From an uncultured Comamonadaceae bacterium (lineage in GTDB: Bacteria; Pseudomonadota; Gammaproteobacteria; Burkholderiales; Burkholderiaceae), in the NCBI GenBank assembly GCA_946482115.1, contig CAMLQP010000210.1, positions 1 through 5,186 on the forward strand: a stretch of 5,186 nucleotides of DNA, read 5' to 3'. The translations under genes were made by a program, and so were the position numbers. Position 1 is the first letter of the stretch, and each line of letters opens with the position of its first letter. Below, in pieces: positions 1-5,186 of this stretch. Below the pieces are notes generated by a model that worked only from the letters and a program-made list of their open reading frames with translations, made no database searches and was not told the origin of the DNA.

Positions 1-538
1 CGCCGCCGCCGACCGCGATCACCAGCGCGTCGAGGTCGGGCTGCTGGCGCAGCATTTCCAGCCCCACCGTGCCCTGGCCGGCGATGACCGCCTCATCGTC
101 GTAGGGATGCACGAAGGTCAGGCCCTCGCGCCCGGCCAGCTCGTAGGCGTGGGCGCGCGCCTCGTCCAGGGTGTCGCCGTGCAGCACCACCTCGGCGCCG
201 AAGCCGCGGGTGCGCTCCACCTTCACGCCGGGCGTGAAACGCGGCATCACGATCACCGCGCGCAGGCCCAGGCGCTGCGCGTGGTAGGCCACGCCCTGGG
301 CGTGGTTGCCGGCCGACATGGCCACCACGCCGCGCGCGCGCTCGGCCTCGGTGAGCTGGCCGAGCTTGTTGCACGCACCGCGTTCCTTGAAGGAGGCGGT
401 GTACTGCAGGTTCTCGAACTTGAGGAAGACCTGCGCGCCGGTGATCTGCGAAAGCGTGCGCGATTCCACGCATGGCGTCTCAAGGATCTGGCCGGCCAGG
501 CGGGTGGCCGCCTGTTCGATGTCTTGGATCTGGATCAT
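1..538 (-). CDS. ilvA: Threonine ammonia-lyase (threonine dehydratase), N-terminal part, cut by window edge
   Basis: A PLP enzyme that deaminates L-threonine to 2-oxobutanoate and ammonia (serine to pyruvate as a side reaction), in the cytoplasm; in isoleucine synthesis this is the first committed step. The frame is open from the ATG at 538-536 to the left edge, giving 179 residues (MIQIQDIEQAATRLAGQILE...). Seen: the lysine motif SFKERGA with the Schiff-base lysine at K51, the substrate/phosphate loop SAGNHAQG at 75-82, the family-typical FVHPYDDEAVIAGQGT near 142-157, and the start of the glycine-rich PLP-phosphate loop (VGGG) at the edge. The family is usually about 320 residues (catabolic type), about 400 (with an ACT-like tail) or about 500 (biosynthetic), so more than 140 residues are missing. 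The regulatory tail would separate biosynthetic IlvA from catabolic TdcB and is not visible; serine racemase is a less likely alternative. There is no Shine-Dalgarno before the ATG, but a -10-like hexamer sits 7 bases upstream. It is transcribed divergently from the AAA ATPase gene. Confidence 0.93.
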   Translation of the reverse strand, partial: MIQIQDIEQAATRLAGQILETPCVESRTLSQITGAQVFLKFENLQYTASFKERGACNKLGQLTEAERARGVVAMSAGNHAQGVAYHAQRLGLRAVIVMPRFTPGVKVERTRGFGAEVVLHGDTLDEARAHAYELAGREGLTFVHPYDDEAVIAGQGTVGLEMLRQQPDLDALVIAVGGG

Positions 539-551
539 GGCGTCTATTGTG
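539..551 (-). promoter_or_regulatory. Putative start-proximal -10 element of ilvA (leaderless start)
   Basis: On the minus strand CACAAT (551-546) is followed by the 7 bases AGACGCC and then the ATG. A -10 at this distance would start the transcript at or next to the A of the ATG, which fits the absence of a Shine-Dalgarno. The same CACAATA word stands 6 bases before the hemB ATG. No convincing -35 is seen at 16-18 bases, so this is inference from position and recurrence. Confidence 0.4.
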
Positions 552-562
552 TACCTTCGCGA

Positions 563-578
563 CGGGCGGAAAAGCCCG
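563..578. repeat. Short inverted repeat in the ilvA/ATPase intergenic region
   Basis: CGGGC (563-567) and GCCCG (574-578) form a perfect 5-bp stem around the 6-base loop GGAAAA. It lies upstream of the ilvA promoter candidate and could be a protein-binding site or a weak hairpin. It has no T-run and no gene ends toward it, so it is not a terminator. In DNA this GC-rich, 5-bp stems arise often by chance. The rest of 539-687 shows no small gene and no convincing sigma-70 promoter for the rightward ATPase gene. Confidence 0.2.
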
Positions 579-687
579 CACTTCCACCGCGCGCCAAGCT
601 GCGTTATGGTTCGCCAAAAATAGATCAGGGCAGAAGGCGGCGCAACCGGCCGCCCGGCAGACCCGGCACCCGCAGTGACCCGTGACT

Positions 688-692
688 GGAGG
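688..692 (+). promoter_or_regulatory. Strong Shine-Dalgarno deciding the ATPase start
   Basis: GGAGG stands 8 bases before the ATG at 701. It decides between two starts: the in-frame GTG at 692 overlaps this ribosome-binding site and has no site of its own at proper spacing, so the ATG at 701 is preferred and the protein is 789 rather than 792 residues. Confidence 0.85.
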
Positions 693-700
693 TGTTTCGG

Positions 701-3070
701 ATGAAACGACGGTCTGAGCCGCCGCCGGCAGGCAAGGCGGCGCTGGAGTTGCGGCACGCGCCGCGCGCAGGCACCGAGGCCCGGCTTCAGGGCGCGCGCG
801 TGTTCGTGCCGGTCGAGCTGCGCCAGGCTCCGGTGCTGGACCTGATGTGCTCGCACTTCGTGCTCACGCTGGCGGCGCGCCAGGGTGCTCGCTTCAACGT
901 GCGGCGCGACCTCAACACCCTGCTGGCGCTGGCCGGCCGCCACCTGGTGTGGCCGCACACCGTGCTGGGCCGCCTGCGCGCCTTCCTGGAGCGGCGCTGC
1001 CGCGACAACGAGCTCTGGCAGGACCACCAGGCGCTGCCGCTGGCCGGCTTCATGGAACGCTTCGGCACCTGGCGCGGCCCCTACGAGGAAGGCACGCTGT
1101 TCTTCTACCTCGACGACTACGCCAAGGAAGTCCCCAAGGACCTGCTGAGCGTGCTGGGCGCGACCAGCGAGTGGCTCACGCAGGCGCTGAAGAAGCAGTC
1201 CACGCTGGTGGAAAAGAACATCGATGCGCTGGCCGGCTTGCTGCAGCTCAACCGCGCCGAGCGCGCGCTGCTGCTCTACGGCACGCTGGCGCGCTACCAG
1301 CGCGACCTGCGCTCCATCCTGGTCGAGTTCAAGGTCAACAACGCACCCGAGGCCTATGCCGCCATCGCCGACCTGGCCGGCGTGAGCCCGGCCGAGGTGG
1401 GCGAGGCGCTGCGCGCCGGCTCGCGGCTGGAGCGCATCGGCCTGGTCGAGAACCTGATTTCCGAGCACAACATCACCGACCTGGCCGACCTCATGAAGGT
1501 GAGCGAGAAACTGCCGCCGGTGCTGATGCGGGAGTACCGCGACCGCAACGAACTGATGGCGGTGTTCACGCGGCCGGCGCCGCACACCGCCCTGGCGATG
1601 GCGGACTTCGACTTCGTGCGCGACGACGTGGAGGTGCTGTGCCGCCTGCTGAGCGAGGCCGTGGCGCGCAAGGAAGCGGGCATCAACGTGCTGCTCTATG
1701 GCCCGCCCGGCACCGGCAAGACCGAACTGGCTCGCGTGGTGGCGCAGGCCGCCGGGCTGGAGCTGTTCGAGGTGGAATACGCCGACCGTGACGGTCATTC
1801 GCTCTCGGGTCGCGACCGCTACCGCTCGCTGCAGATCGCGCAGGTGTTCCTCAAGGGCGCGGCCAATGCGGCGCTGCTGTTCGACGAGGTGGAGGACGTG
1901 TTCCCGCCGATCTCGCGCGAAGCCGCGCAGCTGATGGCGCGCGCCGAGCAGGTCAGCGCCCCCGTGGGGGCGAGCGTGAGCGGCAAGGCCTGGGTCAACC
2001 AGATCCTGGAGAACAACCCGGTGCCCACCCTGTGGGTCACCAACCGCATCGAGCAGATCGACCCCGCGTTCCGGCGCCGCTTCGCCTACCACCTGGAGCT
2101 CACCTCGCCGCCGCCGGGCGCGCGCGAACAGCTGGTGCGCAAGACGCTGGAGGGCGTGCAGGTGCCCGACACGCTGGTGGCGCGCCTGACCGAACGCAAG
2201 GGCCTGACGCCGGCACAGATACGCACCGCCTTGCGTTTCGCCCAGCTGGTGTCGCCCGGCGACGACGCCCGGCTGGAAGGCCTGATGGAACGCCAGCTGC
2301 GTCACGCCGACCAGGCGCTGGGCCAGCGCAGCCATGCACCCGAGCGGCCCTGCGTGACGCAGTACGACCTGGCCATGCTCAACGTGGAATCGCGCTTCGA
2401 GGTGCCGCGCATCGTGGCGGCGCTCAAGGCGCGCGGCCACGGCACGCTGTGCTTCCACGGCCCGCCCGGCACCGGCAAGACAGCGCTGGCCGAGCACATC
2501 GCGCGTTCACTGGAGCGGCCGCTGCTGATCAAGCAGGCCAGCGACCTGATGAGCAAGTTCGTGGGCGAGACCGAGCAGCAGATGGCCGCCATGTTCGCCG
2601 AGGCCGAGGCTGAACGCGCGGTGCTGCTGCTGGACGAGGCCGACAGTTTCCTGCAGGACCGGCGCGGCGCGCAGCGCACCTACGAGGTCACCGAAGTCAA
2701 CGAGATGCTGCAGGGCATGGAGCGCTACCGGGGCGTGTTCATCTGCACCACCAATCTGATGGACAGCATTGACCAGGCCGCGCTGCGCCGCTTCACCTTC
2801 AAGATCCGTTTCAGGCCGCTGACGCCCGAACAGCGCGAACGCATGTTCGTGGTCGAGGCCCTGGGCGGCGATGCCGGCGCGCTGGCCGAGCCCTGGCGCC
2901 AGCGCCTGCTGGCGCTGGCACTGCTGTGCCCGGGCGACTTTGCCGCCGTCAAACGCCAGGCCGAGATCCTGGACGCCGAACTGCCGCCCGAGGAGTTCCT
3001 GGCCCAGCTCGAGGCCGAGCACCGCATCAAGCCCGAGGTGCGCGAGTCGCGGCCGGTGGGTTTTCTATGA
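701..3070 (+). CDS. Double-AAA+ ATPase with unassigned helical N-terminal region
   Basis: A 789-residue protein with two AAA+ modules, presumably a cytoplasmic ATP-driven remodelling machine; the substrate is unknown. Residues 1-300 have no domain I recognise; they are charged and mostly helical, and 216-256 (ending RLERIGLVE) resembles a winged-helix-like fold. Module 1: Walker A GPPGTGKT 334-341, Walker B ALLFDEVED 391-399 (D395, E396), sensor-1 Asn N448 in WVTN, and arginine cluster RRRF at 458-461. Module 2: Walker A GPPGTGKT 587-594, pore-loop-like SKFVGET 618-624 with aromatic F620, Walker B VLLLDEAD 641-648 (D645, E646), sensor-1 N685 in CTTN, arginines R696/R697, and a helical lid with PGDFAAVKRQ 744-753. 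Both sites keep the residues for ATP binding and hydrolysis. Module 2 is the classical kind; module 1 lacks the pore loop and has an extra stretch at 402-437. No membrane segment, signal peptide or protease domain is present, so FtsH and Lon are excluded. From memory it resembles a proteobacterial group annotated only as 'AAA family ATPase'. The next gene follows after 7 bases. Confidence 0.9.
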   Translation: MKRRSEPPPAGKAALELRHAPRAGTEARLQGARVFVPVELRQAPVLDLMCSHFVLTLAARQGARFNVRRDLNTLLALAGRHLVWPHTVLGRLRAFLERRCRDNELWQDHQALPLAGFMERFGTWRGPYEEGTLFFYLDDYAKEVPKDLLSVLGATSEWLTQALKKQSTLVEKNIDALAGLLQLNRAERALLLYGTLARYQRDLRSILVEFKVNNAPEAYAAIADLAGVSPAEVGEALRAGSRLERIGLVENLISEHNITDLADLMKVSEKLPPVLMREYRDRNELMAVFTRPAPHTALAMADFDFVRDDVEVLCRLLSEAVARKEAGINVLLYGPPGTGKTELARVVAQAAGLELFEVEYADRDGHSLSGRDRYRSLQIAQVFLKGAANAALLFDEVEDVFPPISREAAQLMARAEQVSAPVGASVSGKAWVNQILENNPVPTLWVTNRIEQIDPAFRRRFAYHLELTSPPPGAREQLVRKTLEGVQVPDTLVARLTERKGLTPAQIRTALRFAQLVSPGDDARLEGLMERQLRHADQALGQRSHAPERPCVTQYDLAMLNVESRFEVPRIVAALKARGHGTLCFHGPPGTGKTALAEHIARSLERPLLIKQASDLMSKFVGETEQQMAAMFAEAEAERAVLLLDEADSFLQDRRGAQRTYEVTEVNEMLQGMERYRGVFICTTNLMDSIDQAALRRFTFKIRFRPLTPEQRERMFVVEALGGDAGALAEPWRQRLLALALLCPGDFAAVKRQAEILDAELPPEEFLAQLEAEHRIKPEVRESRPVGFL

Positions 3071-3081
3071 TGGCGCCATGA
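3066..3081 (+). promoter_or_regulatory. Start region of the CWC gene: -10-like hexamer and stop/start relay
   Basis: TATGAT (3066-3071) matches the sigma-70 -10 consensus at five of six positions and lies 6 bases before the CWC ATG at 3078, so an internal leaderless promoter is possible; no -35 is evident. The same bases also hold a four-codon frame (ATG ATG GCG CCA TGA, 3067-3081). It overlaps the ATPase stop at its start (ATGA at 3067-3070) and the CWC start at its end (ATGA at 3078-3081), which would let ribosomes restart step by step. No clear Shine-Dalgarno is present. Both readings are inference and may hold together. Confidence 0.35.
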
Positions 3082-3281
3082 CCGACCCGACCCGCTGCCC
3101 GCTTTGCGGCCAGGCCAACACCTGCGCGATGGAACTGGAAAAGGCCACCGGCCAGAAACAGCCGCCGTGCTGGTGCACCCAGGTGGATTTCAGCGCCGAG
3201 CTGCTGGCCCGCGTGCCGCCCGGATCGCGGGGGCAGGCCTGCATCTGCGCGGCCTGCGCACGCGCCGCGCAGCCGGCAGAC

Positions 3282-3296
<15 letters not shown>
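3078..3296 (+). CDS. Small cysteine-rich CWC-family protein
   Basis: A 72-residue protein beginning MTDPTRCPLCGQANTC. It has eight cysteines: C7 and C10 (CPLCG), C16, C31 and C33 in the signature CWC (31-33), then C55, C57 and C60 (CICAAC). The spacing in CxxC-type pairs suggests binding of one or two metal ions, probably zinc. It fits the cysteine-rich CWC family (Pfam name Cys_rich_CWC), known widely in proteobacteria but without an established function as far as I know. There is no signal peptide or membrane segment, so it is probably cytoplasmic. The start at 3078 is chosen because the family begins just before the first CPxCG; the longer upstream frame from 2871 lies inside the ATPase gene and is a shadow. 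It sits 7 bases after the ATPase stop and is probably co-transcribed. Its last 15 bases overlap the end of the gene on the other strand. Confidence 0.85.

Positions 3297-5186
<1,890 letters not shown>

Noticed and set aside
605..610. TATGGT as -10 of the ATPase gene
   Set aside because: Only two of six -35 positions match at 17 bases, so the promoter of this gene is left unassigned.
107..685. 192-codon plus-strand frame opposite ilvA
   Set aside because: Antisense to the conserved SFKERGA and SAGNHAQG motifs of ilvA; no motif of its own.
673..688. Inverted repeat CAGT/ACTG with an 8-base loop just before the ATPase Shine-Dalgarno
   Set aside because: A 4-bp stem is too weak to argue for a regulatory hairpin, though it touches the ribosome-binding site.
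692..700. GTG at 692 as start of the ATPase gene
   Set aside because: It lies inside the GGAGG ribosome-binding site that is ideally spaced for the ATG at 701.
701..3070. ATPase as FtsH, Lon, ClpB or a defence-type AAA protein
   Set aside because: No membrane helices, zinc-protease HEXXH, Ser-Lys protease domain, Clp N-domain or coiled-coil middle domain is visible, and the neighbours are housekeeping genes rather than a defence island.

Overview
The window is very GC-rich (about 70% by eye), with strong G/C third-position bias and long shadow reading frames opposite the real genes. Codon use, the HemB variant and the general character of the proteins suggest a betaproteobacterium of the Burkholderiales, probably Comamonadaceae. 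That assignment is inference from memory of protein families, not from a marker gene. I see no mobile element, CRISPR array, tRNA or rRNA. It looks like ordinary chromosome holding two poorly characterised genes of real interest.

Layout, left to right. (1) 1-538, minus strand: the first 179 residues of a PLP-dependent threonine ammonia-lyase (IlvA/TdcB type), running off the left edge. (2) 539-700: a divergent intergenic region of about 160 bases with the ilvA start-proximal promoter candidate, a small inverted repeat and a strong Shine-Dalgarno for the next gene. (3) 701-3070, plus: a 789-residue protein with two AAA+ ATPase modules behind a roughly 300-residue helical N-terminal region that I cannot assign. 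(4) 3078-3296, plus: a 72-residue eight-cysteine protein of the CWC family, 7 bases after the ATPase and probably coupled to it. (5) 3282-4409, minus: a 375-residue protein that reads as a degenerate hybrid histidine kinase/receiver; its 3' end overlaps that of the CWC gene by 15 bases. (6) 4410-4480: a 71-base divergent promoter region. (7) 4481-5186, plus: the first 235 residues of HemB (porphobilinogen synthase), running off the right edge.

Working together: the ATPase and the CWC protein form the only likely operon, and they may act together. The pseudokinase-like gene and hemB are divergent and may share overlapping promoters. IlvA and HemB are housekeeping metabolic enzymes with no evident link to the middle genes.

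The most distinctive DNA-level observation is that three of the four plus/minus starts lacking a Shine-Dalgarno (ilvA, CWC, hemB) have a -10-like hexamer ending 6 or 7 bases before the ATG, as expected for leaderless transcripts. The ATPase gene instead has a textbook Shine-Dalgarno. The most distinctive protein-level observations are the uncharacterised double-AAA ATPase and the apparently catalytically dead kinase/receiver fusion. I found no clear evidence of a wholly new multi-gene system.
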